From Candidatus Saccharibacteria bacterium UBA6040 (GTDB lineage Bacteria; Patescibacteriota; Saccharimonadia; Saccharimonadales; Saccharimonadaceae): DNA of 64,000 nucleotides. The position numbers and the translations under genes are program-made. The number at the start of each line of letters is the position of its first letter. Positions within the stretch are counted from its first letter, which is position 1. Below the pieces are notes generated by a model. It made no database searches. It was not told where the DNA came from and saw nothing but the letters and a program-made list of their open reading frames with translations. Location: positions 186,001 to 250,000 of the forward strand of contig DIZA01000006.1 in NCBI GenBank assembly GCA_002429245.1. The letters run 5' to 3'. Shown one piece after another: positions 16,829 through 25,115 of the stretch.

Positions 16829-18274
16829 ATGCAGCTATGGCGATTACGACAGCGAGTGCACGTGTCGTGGGTAATCGCCCTTGGATGCTTGTTCTTTGTT
16901 GTGGGGGTATGGACGGCGCAGTATGCAGCACTAAGTAGTTGGTGGTATGTTGGTGCGGGTTTGTTGGCTTGCTTCGGGGTGTGGCGACGCCAGTTATTCG
17001 TGTTGCCGTGCATCGTTCTAGCTGGAATGATTGCGGGGATGTGCTACGGGTCGTTTGTTAGTCGAGGTCTGGAGGTATACAAGCCTTTGGTCGGGGTGAC
17101 GCTGAAGCTAGAAGGCCGAGTAAAAGAGGATCTTTCAACGACGGCAAAAGGCTTGGTCGTCATGCAATTGGATCATATCAAGTATTCGGGCGATACATTG
17201 CCTGGTTCTGTCTGGGTAAGCGTGATTGGGCATCCGAAAGCAAAGCGCGGGGATATCGTCACCGTATCCGGAAAGACAACTGTCGGATTTGGGACGTTTG
17301 CGCTGACGATGTTTACGGCAAAGATTGTTTCGGTTGTTGAGCCGCATCCAGGTGATATTGGTCGAGTAGTAAGAGATTGGTTCGCAGACGCAATACGAAA
17401 GGGAATCCCCGAACCTGAGGCGAGTTTAGGGATCGGGTATTTAACGGGGCAGAAAAGCGCGTTGCCCGCTGACCTTGCGACGGCGCTTCAGATTGCCGGA
17501 CTGAGTCATATTGTTGTGGCGAGTGGGTATAATTTGACGATTTTGGTGCGGCTATCGAGACGATTTTTCATTAAAGTCTCAAAGTTTATGTCTGTATTCT
17601 CGTCGGGGATAATGATCGCTGGCTTTATTGCGATGACGGGACTTAGCCCAAGTATGACGAGGGCGGGGTTGGTATCGAGCCTGAGTCTTTTAACGTGGTA
17701 CTATGGCCGACAGTTTCACCCGTTTGTGTTATTGCCATTCGCTGCAGCGATAACGGTGTTATGGCAACCGAGCTATGCCTGGGGAGATTTAGGATGGCAG
17801 TTAAGTTTTGCGGCATTTGCTGCAGTGATGATTGTTGGGCCGTTACTGCAAAACTATTTCTTTGGCGAAAAAGAACCCGGTATCGTCAGACAGGTGTTAG
17901 GTGAAACGGTTGCCGCACATATCGTGACGATCCCGATTGTGGTGCCAGCTTTTGGGTATATTTCGAACGTCGCTATTCCGGCAAATATTCTGATCGTGCC
18001 ACTTGTTCCGCTGGCGATGCTACTGACATTTATTGTTGGGGTGACGGCGCTTGTTATGCCGTCGATTGCCGAGATTGTAGGAATGCCCGCCAGTTGGCTT
18101 TTGCACTACATGACGTTCACGTCACAGTATTTGGCTGGATTGCCTTGGGCAAAAACAACGTTAGTAACGCCGTGGTGGGCGATTGTTGCGTATATTATGT
18201 TGTTAGTCGCAGGCTGCATCTACATGCAACGAAAGACGGGCTTCAAGTTACGAGAAGTGAATATTATCGAATAA
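16829..18274 (+). CDS. comEC: ComEC/Rec2-type DNA uptake channel, membrane part only
   Basis: The protein is 481 aa. N-terminal hydrophobic helices are followed by an OB-like segment (LKLEGRVKEDLSTTAKG, GDIVTVSGKT) and the competence domain with HIVVASGYNLTIL, MTGLSPSMTRAGLVSSL and WGDLGWQLSFAAFAAVMIV. These are the ComEC signatures, and about ten membrane helices are expected. The C-terminal metallo-beta-lactamase domain of many ComEC proteins is absent, as the protein stops after the membrane part. It moves single-stranded DNA across the membrane in natural competence. TATAGT (16816-16821) is 7 bases from ATG. Confidence 0.9.
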   Translation: MQLWRLRQRVHVSWVIALGCLFFVVGVWTAQYAALSSWWYVGAGLLACFGVWRRQLFVLPCIVLAGMIAGMCYGSFVSRGLEVYKPLVGVTLKLEGRVKEDLSTTAKGLVVMQLDHIKYSGDTLPGSVWVSVIGHPKAKRGDIVTVSGKTTVGFGTFALTMFTAKIVSVVEPHPGDIGRVVRDWFADAIRKGIPEPEASLGIGYLTGQKSALPADLATALQIAGLSHIVVASGYNLTILVRLSRRFFIKVSKFMSVFSSGIMIAGFIAMTGLSPSMTRAGLVSSLSLLTWYYGRQFHPFVLLPFAAAITVLWQPSYAWGDLGWQLSFAAFAAVMIVGPLLQNYFFGEKEPGIVRQVLGETVAAHIVTIPIVVPAFGYISNVAIPANILIVPLVPLAMLLTFIVGVTALVMPSIAEIVGMPASWLLHYMTFTSQYLAGLPWAKTTLVTPWWAIVAYIMLLVAGCIYMQRKTGFKLREVNIIE

Positions 18275-18284
18275 CTGATTGAGA

Positions 18285-19007
18285 TTAACGAGGGCGATCT
18301 TCAGCAACTTTTCGCGCAAGGTCGGCCAATAGGTCGTCAACAATGTCGGTGCTAAAATCGCCGTACTTTTTTGTCACTGCAGTATGGATCAAGAAGTCGG
18401 CCAGCAAAGGGTTCTTCGGCAAAATAGATCCGTGAAGGTAGGTACCGATAACGTTCTTGTAACGGGCGCCTTCGTGACCATCTTTTGCATTGTTACCAGC
18501 ACCTTTTACTACTGTCGCGAATGGTTCGGCATTCTTGCCGAGGTAGGTTTGTCCGCTGTGATTTTCGTAGCCGATGATGTCGCCGAACGTTTCATTATTT
18601 GTAACGATGTTTCCGATGAGACGTTCGTGCGTTCCGTGTGTTTCGACATCGAGGACGCCGATGCCGGTCAGGGTTTTGCCATCTAGGGTTTTGAAGAAGT
18701 TACCAAATAGTTGATACAACCCACAGACGAGCAACATCGGAACTTCTTTTTCAGCGAGCGCTTTAAGCTTCGGTCCGATGTTGATAAGGTCCTGGTGAAT
18801 GACTTCTTGACCACTATCTTGACCACCACCACCGATGATAATATCGACATCGCTGGGGAATGTATCACCAACATTATAGTGAATCACTTTTGGCTCGTAG
18901 CCGTACCATTCCAGACGACGTTGAATCACAAGGAGATTGCCGTAATCTCCGTAGATGTTCATATCTTTTGGATACAGTTGAAGGACGGTGATGACTTGCT
19001 TACTCAT
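18285..19007 (-). CDS. gatD: Lipid II isoglutaminyl synthase, glutaminase subunit GatD
   Basis: The protein is 240 aa, a class I glutamine amidotransferase of the CobB/CobQ type. The nucleophile is in LLVCGLYQLFGN and the catalytic His in GTYLHGSILPKNP. The N-terminus reads LYPKDMNIYGDYGNLLVIQRR, as in GatD. It supplies ammonia to MurT for amidating the D-Glu of lipid II. Its ATG overlaps the end of murT by 4 bases. It converges with comEC. Confidence 0.93.
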   Translation of the reverse strand: MSKQVITVLQLYPKDMNIYGDYGNLLVIQRRLEWYGYEPKVIHYNVGDTFPSDVDIIIGGGGQDSGQEVIHQDLINIGPKLKALAEKEVPMLLVCGLYQLFGNFFKTLDGKTLTGIGVLDVETHGTHERLIGNIVTNNETFGDIIGYENHSGQTYLGKNAEPFATVVKGAGNNAKDGHEGARYKNVIGTYLHGSILPKNPLLADFLIHTAVTKKYGDFSTDIVDDLLADLARKVAEDRPR

Positions 19008-20275
19008 GATATGACCTCGACTTTGGTGATTTTACTCAGTTCTTTGCGGAGTGCCAGCATTGCAGTGTAGGTACAATAGATGCGTTTTGGCTTGTCTTTA
19101 TTGACGTCGATAAATTGGCGAAGGGCACCTGCAAGGTCAGGCTCGATGTGGTTGATCGTTACTTCGTCGTATTGTAAACGAAGCGCCATGTCGTAGGCAC
19201 GAACACCCGAGACTTGTGCAACACCAACGCCAGCGAGGCTTTCGAAGTCAACATCCCACAGCCATGACATATCGCGACCATCAGCGTAGTTATCGTTCAC
19301 GGCGATCATGGTTGCGTAGCCTTCAGGCGAGAATGACTTTAGGCCCAATCGAAAGCCCGATGGATTTTTCACAAGGACAAGTTCAAGTGGTTGTCCGCCA
19401 ACTTGCAGTTCTTCGCCACGACCAAATGCAGGGGTGACGCTGGCGATTGTTGAGATAACGACGTCAGTTTTAACGGCTTTACCGAGAATTGCATAAGCAA
19501 GAGCGATTGCAGCCGCGCTGTTAAATACATTGTAGACGCCATTTAGTTTTAGGGTTGTTGAGAATTCATGGCCCCCTAGATCATAGGTCGCTTTATTTCC
19601 GGAATAGGCTTTCAGGATGACGCCTGCATCGGGGCGTTTGACCGCTTTGACCGATCCAGCGCGCATGTCATCGTCACTTGGAAAATGGGTTAAGAGAGTA
19701 TCGCTCAGTCCGAACAGTTCTACCTTTTGATCAGTCAGTACACCTTTAATCTTCAGTACTCGTGAATCTTCACGGTTTAAGACGACAGTGTCGGTTGTTG
19801 CAACTGCGATTTTCTCGAGCATTTTCGCCGTTGCATCAATCTCACCGAAGCGATCAAGTTGATCACGCATGACATTGAGCAGCAGGCTATAGCGAGGGGG
19901 AACGGTTTTCACAAAGGGAACAGCGTGGGCTTCGTCTAATTCCAGGACGGCGATATCAGCGTCAAGATTTCCTTTAATATCAATATCCCCAAGAAGGGCG
20001 GCGGCAACGCCACGGGTAAAGTTGCTACCTGTTCGGTTTGTAAATACTTTCAGGCCATGGGCTTCGAGAAGAGCAACGACCATTTTGGTCGTTGTCGTCT
20101 TTCCATTGGTACCGCTAATGACCACAACGCCGTGAGGAAGTTGGGCTAGGGTGTCTTTAATAAAGTCAGGACTGATTTTTTCAACAAATAATCCAGGAAG
20201 TGCCGAGCCGCCACCTCGAAGGCGCGCAGCGTAACGAACGGATTTTCCCAAGATGATGACAAAGGGTGAAGGCAT
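19004..20275 (-). CDS. murT: Lipid II isoglutaminyl synthase, Mur-ligase subunit MurT
   Basis: The protein is 423 aa. A Mur-ligase ATP site VISGTNGKTTTTKM, NRTGSNFTRGV and LELDEAHAVPFV precede the C-terminal DUF1727 domain (LVLVKNPSGFRLGL, AVNDNYADGRDMSWLWDVDF). This is the MurT layout. The zinc ribbon (two CxxC pairs) that many MurT proteins carry in the middle domain is absent; no such cysteines are present around residues 195-260. With GatD it amidates lipid II. The start at 20275 has TATAAT 7 bases upstream on the minus strand; longer frames run into that promoter. Confidence 0.92.
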   Translation of the reverse strand: MPSPFVIILGKSVRYAARLRGGGSALPGLFVEKISPDFIKDTLAQLPHGVVVISGTNGKTTTTKMVVALLEAHGLKVFTNRTGSNFTRGVAAALLGDIDIKGNLDADIAVLELDEAHAVPFVKTVPPRYSLLLNVMRDQLDRFGEIDATAKMLEKIAVATTDTVVLNREDSRVLKIKGVLTDQKVELFGLSDTLLTHFPSDDDMRAGSVKAVKRPDAGVILKAYSGNKATYDLGGHEFSTTLKLNGVYNVFNSAAAIALAYAILGKAVKTDVVISTIASVTPAFGRGEELQVGGQPLELVLVKNPSGFRLGLKSFSPEGYATMIAVNDNYADGRDMSWLWDVDFESLAGVGVAQVSGVRAYDMALRLQYDEVTINHIEPDLAGALRQFIDVNKDKPKRIYCTYTAMLALRKELSKITKVEVIS

Positions 20276-20282
20276 ATAGACC

Positions 20283-20297
20283 ATTATATCGTATAAT
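20283..20297. promoter_or_regulatory. Back-to-back divergent -10 boxes
   Basis: ATTATATCGTATAAT holds a minus-strand TATAAT (20288-20283) and a plus-strand TATAAT (20292-20297) only 3 bases apart. The minus start codon (murT) is 7 bases and the plus start codon 6 bases beyond its own -10. Both mRNAs would be leaderless, and their -35 regions must lie inside the opposite gene. Confidence 0.75.
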
Positions 20298-20303
20298 GAA
20301 GCT

Positions 20304-20687
20304 ATGTTTTTGGTGGGAATAATCTCGTGGTGGTACGGCACTGGCTGGAAGGGGCAACTGCGACGTATTCGTGATCGGTTAGCGGCAACCGCGAGCTACT
20401 TTTCGATTGGCCAACTCTTCTCGACATTGTTCTCGCCATTCCGCCAAATATCGGCCGGAAGTGTGAACGGATCAATCGCAACACAGATGCGTGCCTTCTT
20501 TGACAAGACCCTTTCGCGGGTGATTGGGGCGATTGTCCGATTATTCACGATTCTTGCTGGCGTCATTACATTGATTGTCCAATTCATTTTTGAGGTAATT
20601 ATTTCGATTATTTGGCTAACACTCCCCGCATTTCCTGTCGTTGGGCTTATTCTGTTTGTGATTGGATGGGCGCCACAATGGATGTAA
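20304..20687 (+). CDS. Small membrane protein upstream of the Clp-like ATPase
   Basis: The protein is 127 aa of unrecognised family. It begins MFLVGIISWWYGTGWKGQL, has an amphipathic region, then two long hydrophobic segments (LFTILAGVITLIVQFIFEVI, IWLTLPAFPVVGLILFVIGW). Its end overlaps the start of the AAA+ gene by 10 bases, so the two are translated together and probably work together at the membrane. Confidence 0.7.
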   Translation: MFLVGIISWWYGTGWKGQLRRIRDRLAATASYFSIGQLFSTLFSPFRQISAGSVNGSIATQMRAFFDKTLSRVIGAIVRLFTILAGVITLIVQFIFEVIISIIWLTLPAFPVVGLILFVIGWAPQWM

Positions 20688-23095
20688 GTTTGTTTAATCA
20701 CAAAGCCCCCAGGGCAATGAAGGCACGACTTGGCCACTCACTTTCACCGTGGGCGGCGACACTTGAGGTTGGCGTCGTCTTGCTTATCGTCGGTGGCATT
20801 GCACTGCTTGTCTTTGGCTTTGCTGCTGGATGGGCGGCGATTGGTCTGGCTGCAATTCCAGCCATGATTGTCGAGTGGTATAAATATGAACTTCGAAACG
20901 TTCCAGTTATTAAAGATGGCAAAAAGGTTGACGACATCCTTGATGGTGAGATTCTGGCCCTATTGCCGGATCAGCCGACTCCACAGGCTATTGCGACTAT
21001 TCTTTCGAAAACAACTGGCGGTATGTTCTTTGCTGTTCGTTTCGGACTTAGTGGAGGCTTTTTGGAGCAGGTTGTCTCGTCGAATAGAGATGACACGAAG
21101 GCGGTTTTTGAAGATGCGCTCAGGATTAGTTCGCAGGTTGGTGGTCGGATAACCGCTGGTGTTTTGATGCTGGCACTGTTGCGACAGCTTCCAAGCAAAG
21201 AAACCTTCCTTGGGCATATGCAATTGAATGAAGACGACATGATTCGTGGTATTAGTTGGTATCACCATTTAACCGACTTAGTTGAGTCAACGAGTAAGAA
21301 ATCGAGCAAACCGGGTGGTGTGGGGCGAGATTGGTCATTCGGATGGATTCCGAACTTATCTCGATTTGGACAGAACATATCCGAGCTAAGCGTTCGAAAG
21401 ACCGATTTAAGAACCGAAACTATTCAACAAATCACAAAGGCTATGGGCAGTGGGCGAGGCGCAATTGCCCTCGTTGGGCAGACAGGAGTTGGTAAAACCG
21501 AACTTGTCTATGAACTAGCGAGCGAACTTATGAGCATCTCCGAATCAGTTCCCGAAGCAATTCGCTATCACCAAATCTTTATGTTGGATGCAACCAGGCT
21601 TCTTTCTATGGCGAGTGGCAGGGGTGAACTTGAGGGCTTGATCCAAACACTCCTTTCTGAAGCTTATACTGCCAAGAATATTATTATTTGTCTTGATAAC
21701 GCGCACGTCTTCTTCGAGGAAGGTGTCGGGTCAATTGATATTACAAACGTACTACTTCCGATTCTTGAAGCGGGACGATTACCGATTATCTTGGCGATAG
21801 ATGAGCAGAAGTTCTTGCAGATTAGTAAGCGAACACCGGCATTGGCTGCGGCAGTCAATCGTATCAACGTTCATCCAACCGACGAATCTGATACTTTGAA
21901 GGTGCTGGAAGAAAAGATACCAGGCATTGAATTCAAGCGAAAAGTGACCTACATGTATCAGGCGCTTCGCGAGTCTTACAAACTCAGCGCTCGATATGTC
22001 TACGACATTGCGATGCCGGGTCAGGCGCTAAGTCTTCTTGACGCAGCGGCAGATTATGCCGAATCAGGATTAGTCACGGCAAAATCAGTTAACCTGGCAA
22101 TTGAGAAAACGATTGGGGTGAAAACGAATGTCGTTGATGACGAAGGTGAACGAGACACACTCCTCAAACTCGAATCCTTGATACATGAACGAATGATTGG
22201 GCAGGAGCGAGCGGTGAATGTGGTCTCGGACGCGTTACGACGTGCTCGAGCAGGTATTCGCAACCAAAAGCGTCCAGTTGGCACCTTTATGTTCCTTGGC
22301 CCTACAGGAGTCGGTAAGACGGAACTAGCGAAATCTCTGGCTGCTGTCTATTTTGGTGGTGAAAAGAATATTATTCGTCTTGATATGAACGAGTTTGTCT
22401 CAGCGGATGATGTTGCACGATTAATTGCAGACGGAACAGAAGACGCTGGTAGCTTAACGGCGCAGGTAATGAAACAGCCATTTAGTGTTGTCTTGCTTGA
22501 TGAGATTGAGAAGGCGCACTCATCGGTGCTCTCGACCTTACTGCAACTGCTTGATGAGGGAATTCTTCGTGATGCACGTGGTCGCGAAGTGAGTTTCCGC
22601 GACACTATCGTGATCGCAACCAGTAACGCAGGCGCAGATCGTATTCAAGAATACTTGCACCGCGGCTATGATCTAGAGCAGTTTGAAGATAAGTTTGTCG
22701 ATGAATTAATTAGTAGCAACTTGTTCCACCCAGAATTCTTAAACCGTTTTGATGAGATAATCGTCTTTGCGCCACTTAATAAAGAAGAGCTTTTGAAGGT
22801 TGTTGATTTGATCTTGGTTGATGTGAATAAGAACCTGTCGGAACAGAAGATTACCGTCACCGTTTCGCAGGATGCTAAGGCGTATCTTGTTGAGGCAGGC
22901 TATGACCCTCGTCTTGGTGCGCGCCCAATGCGGCGTGTTGTCCAGAGGTCAGTCGAGAATACGGTCGCTAAGTTGATGCTTAACAGGGAAGTCAAACCTG
23001 GTGGCACGATTGAGATTTCACTCGATCAAGTTAAAGAGATTTTAGACAAAAAGAAGCAGGCAGACATAATTATTAATAATTCCGAGACAAAATAA
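20678..23095 (+). CDS. Membrane-anchored ClpC/ClpB-like double AAA+ ATPase
   Basis: The protein is 805 aa. Two membrane helices (residues ~28-66) precede a Clp-N-like helical part (~95-200). A first AAA domain follows (Walker A GQTGVGKT, residues 267-274; Walker B-like IICLDNAHVFFEEG), then a second (GPTGVGKT near 540; VVLLDEIEKAH; sensor ATSNAG; LNRFDEIIVF) and the C-terminal small domain with DPRLGARPMRRVVQ. The first Walker B ends DNAH rather than DEIH/DEAH, so D1 hydrolysis may be weak. Soluble ClpC proteins feed substrates to ClpP; here the ring would be fixed to the membrane. The start at 20678 overlaps the upstream gene. Confidence 0.88.
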   Translation: MDVSLFNHKAPRAMKARLGHSLSPWAATLEVGVVLLIVGGIALLVFGFAAGWAAIGLAAIPAMIVEWYKYELRNVPVIKDGKKVDDILDGEILALLPDQPTPQAIATILSKTTGGMFFAVRFGLSGGFLEQVVSSNRDDTKAVFEDALRISSQVGGRITAGVLMLALLRQLPSKETFLGHMQLNEDDMIRGISWYHHLTDLVESTSKKSSKPGGVGRDWSFGWIPNLSRFGQNISELSVRKTDLRTETIQQITKAMGSGRGAIALVGQTGVGKTELVYELASELMSISESVPEAIRYHQIFMLDATRLLSMASGRGELEGLIQTLLSEAYTAKNIIICLDNAHVFFEEGVGSIDITNVLLPILEAGRLPIILAIDEQKFLQISKRTPALAAAVNRINVHPTDESDTLKVLEEKIPGIEFKRKVTYMYQALRESYKLSARYVYDIAMPGQALSLLDAAADYAESGLVTAKSVNLAIEKTIGVKTNVVDDEGERDTLLKLESLIHERMIGQERAVNVVSDALRRARAGIRNQKRPVGTFMFLGPTGVGKTELAKSLAAVYFGGEKNIIRLDMNEFVSADDVARLIADGTEDAGSLTAQVMKQPFSVVLLDEIEKAHSSVLSTLLQLLDEGILRDARGREVSFRDTIVIATSNAGADRIQEYLHRGYDLEQFEDKFVDELISSNLFHPEFLNRFDEIIVFAPLNKEELLKVVDLILVDVNKNLSEQKITVTVSQDAKAYLVEAGYDPRLGARPMRRVVQRSVENTVAKLMLNREVKPGGTIEISLDQVKEILDKKKQADIIINNSETK

Positions 23096-23133
23096 ATAGC
23101 TCGGCCTCTTTACAGATAGCCGAGCAATTTATT
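23092..23133 (+). terminator. Terminator after the AAA+ gene
   Basis: AAATAAAT...GCTCGGC pairs with GCCGAGC...ATTTATTT around a loop of about 13 bases. It starts at the stop codon and ends at the 3' end of the converging tRNA-His. Confidence 0.85.
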
Positions 23134-23211
23134 TGGGGCGAATGAAGGGGATCGAACCCTCTACCTTCGGAACCACAACCCGACGCTCTAACCAAATGAG
23201 CTACATCCGCC
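23134..23211 (-). tRNA. tRNA-His (anticodon GTG)
   Basis: Read on the minus strand: encoded G-1 (23211), acceptor GCGGATG paired with CATTCGC, T8-A9-GCTC D arm, anticodon loop TTGTGGT with GTG, T arm GGGTTCGATCCCC, C73 opposite G-1, and encoded CCA (23136-23134). The extra G-1:C73 pair is the identity mark of tRNA-His. Confidence 0.95.
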
Positions 23212-23296
23212 ATACGTGTATTTGAATGTTGTGCTTCGTTATTTTAACAGATGTGGCTGAATAAGAAAATATGATATAATTGCTAAGTCCAAGAAC

Positions 23297-23371
23297 GCGG
23301 GCGTCGTATAATGGCTAATATGTCTGCCTTCCAAGCAAACGATGAGAGTTCGATTCTCTCCGCCCGCACCA
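23297..23371 (+). tRNA. tRNA-Gly (anticodon TCC); integration site
   Basis: GCGGGCG pairs with CGCCCGC, the loop CTTCCAA carries TCC, the T arm is GAGAGTTCGATTCTCTC, discriminator A, and CCA is encoded. The anticodon stem has one C-A mismatch (TCTGC opposite GCAAA). The recombinase gene on the minus strand ends inside this tRNA, so the element is inserted at or in it. Confidence 0.95.
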
Positions 23372-24967
23372 GTTTAGACGTAAGGCCTCTTCGGAGGCTT
23401 TTTGTGTCTGTTGAGGTTCGGTTCTAACCTTTTCAAGTTCAGTACGTATCATTTTTGCCGACTCAGCAACCGGAACAAGCCACTTATAAGAGGCGAGATC
23501 AAGTTTTCGATCAACCAGTATTGGGTTCTGACCAATTGCAAGTAAAATATCTTTCTTGTCAGCAAGATCACCACTCAAGAACTTGTTGGAGGCGTCTGCT
23601 AGCTTCTCGAATGTGTTTGTAGCAGTTTCGTACCAGCTCTTAACACGGTGAGCAATATCAGCTTGCTCCTCGTGTAGCTGTTTTAGATCGGCTTTTAGTA
23701 AATCACTTTTCGCCTTGAAGTCATCATCATTTATAAGTCCACGTGTGGCCATATCTAATAGGCGATCCAATTGGCTCTGCGTATTAGTAATGGCATTATT
23801 TTGTGATACCTGCACGACGTCACGTTGCTCGGTCTCTTTCTCGGCGAACTCTCTCAATGCTTTCATTGTCCACTCGCACATTTGAGGATCGATTTCATAC
23901 GTGTCAAGTAAGCTCAGAAGTTGATTGTATAAATCATCTTCACGAACATTCATACCATGCTGATCACAGCCACCGACCTTTCGACCAGTGCAGTGATAGT
24001 AGGTATAGATCTTTGTCAGACCAGTGGTTTTATTCTGTTTGGTCTTTGTCTCAGCAGTTATCATACCACCGCAAACTCCACACCTAATAAAGCCACGTAG
24101 GGCAAACTGTTTGCGACTGGCAAGACGAGGTAAGCCTTTACGGCCGAGCAGCACTTGAACTTTGTCATATTCCTCTTGAGTGATCATTGCTGGAAACTCA
24201 GCCTTATAGAATCGTTCTTGATCATAGGGATCTGGTATTAGACCAGCATAGCGAACGTTATTAAACATTTTGTAGAGATTTGATTTTGAAATAGGAGTAC
24301 CGCCAGTCTTATGACGTTTGAGTGTTCTATAGCCCCAATCTTCAGTCATAATTTTGTGGATACTTTGGACGCTATATTCACCCGTAAGAAAATAGTCAAA
24401 AGCCATGCGAACTAGATCAAATCGCTCAGGATCCTTTACGACGATTGCTTCACCACGACCAACCATTGATGTTCGCTGGTTTAAATAGCCTGCTGGTGCG
24501 ACACCAGTAAGGCCGCCCATACTACGCTTAGTCGCATTGCCACGCTTTACGTCTTTACTGAGCTTAGATGAATAATACTGACTCTGGCTCATCGTCATTT
24601 GCAACATCATCATACTTTCTGGACTATTATCAAAGCCGTACCCAGAGGCAAACTTTAGGTCTTTAATAACACCCTTCGTAATCCTATGCGTAACATTTGC
24701 GGCGTCTACTGCATTTCGAGATAGACGGTCGGGATGCCAAGAGATAATACCATCAACCTTACCGGCATCAATCATTTCTAATAGTTCTTTGAATTGCGGC
24801 CGTTTGTCCGGCTCAAAGGCACTCTTGCTCTCGCGAAATTCTTTGACAATTTTGACATTGCCAAACATCTGTTTAATTTTATCTCGTTGAGAATCAAGAG
24901 AAAGTACCTGACGTTCTTCGTCTTCTGTAGACTTGCGGGTATAAATTGCGTAACGTAATTGTTCCAT
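23315..24967 (-). CDS. Large serine recombinase (integrase of the tRNA-Gly element)
   Basis: The protein is 550 aa. The resolvase-type catalytic domain begins YAIYTRKSTEDEERQ (S13 nucleophile) and contains GIISWHPDRLSRN. A recombinase domain follows (AFDYFLTGEYSVQSIHKIM), then a zinc ribbon (CGVCGGM ... YYHCTGRKVGGCD), a coiled coil (~390-460) and a C-terminal domain. The start at 24967 has AGGAAAA upstream. The last 17 residues (CGRRESNSHRLLGRQTY) come from antisense tRNA-Gly sequence, with the stop in the anticodon-stem region. This places the recombinase at the element's left end. It should catalyse insertion and excision. Confidence 0.92.
   Translation of the reverse strand: MEQLRYAIYTRKSTEDEERQVLSLDSQRDKIKQMFGNVKIVKEFRESKSAFEPDKRPQFKELLEMIDAGKVDGIISWHPDRLSRNAVDAANVTHRITKGVIKDLKFASGYGFDNSPESMMMLQMTMSQSQYYSSKLSKDVKRGNATKRSMGGLTGVAPAGYLNQRTSMVGRGEAIVVKDPERFDLVRMAFDYFLTGEYSVQSIHKIMTEDWGYRTLKRHKTGGTPISKSNLYKMFNNVRYAGLIPDPYDQERFYKAEFPAMITQEEYDKVQVLLGRKGLPRLASRKQFALRGFIRCGVCGGMITAETKTKQNKTTGLTKIYTYYHCTGRKVGGCDQHGMNVREDDLYNQLLSLLDTYEIDPQMCEWTMKALREFAEKETEQRDVVQVSQNNAITNTQSQLDRLLDMATRGLINDDDFKAKSDLLKADLKQLHEEQADIAHRVKSWYETATNTFEKLADASNKFLSGDLADKKDILLAIGQNPILVDRKLDLASYKWLVPVAESAKMIRTELEKVRTEPQQTQKASEEALRLNWCGRRESNSHRLLGRQTY
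23382..23403. terminator. Hairpin terminator after tRNA-Gly
   Basis: GCCTC (23385-23389) and GAGGC (23394-23398) enclose a TTCG loop and are followed by T5. It lies inside the recombinase reading frame on the other strand. Confidence 0.75.
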
Positions 24968-25115
24968 ATTTTTCCTAACTAAAAGGGCGACTCGGTTGTT
25001 AACACATTCCATAGCGAATAGCTATTTCCTGATACCAAGCCGCCCTTAAAGGTCGGGAAAATAAATATACTATTCGCGTATTTATGGGATGTGTTAACTT
25101 ACCTATTATACCATA

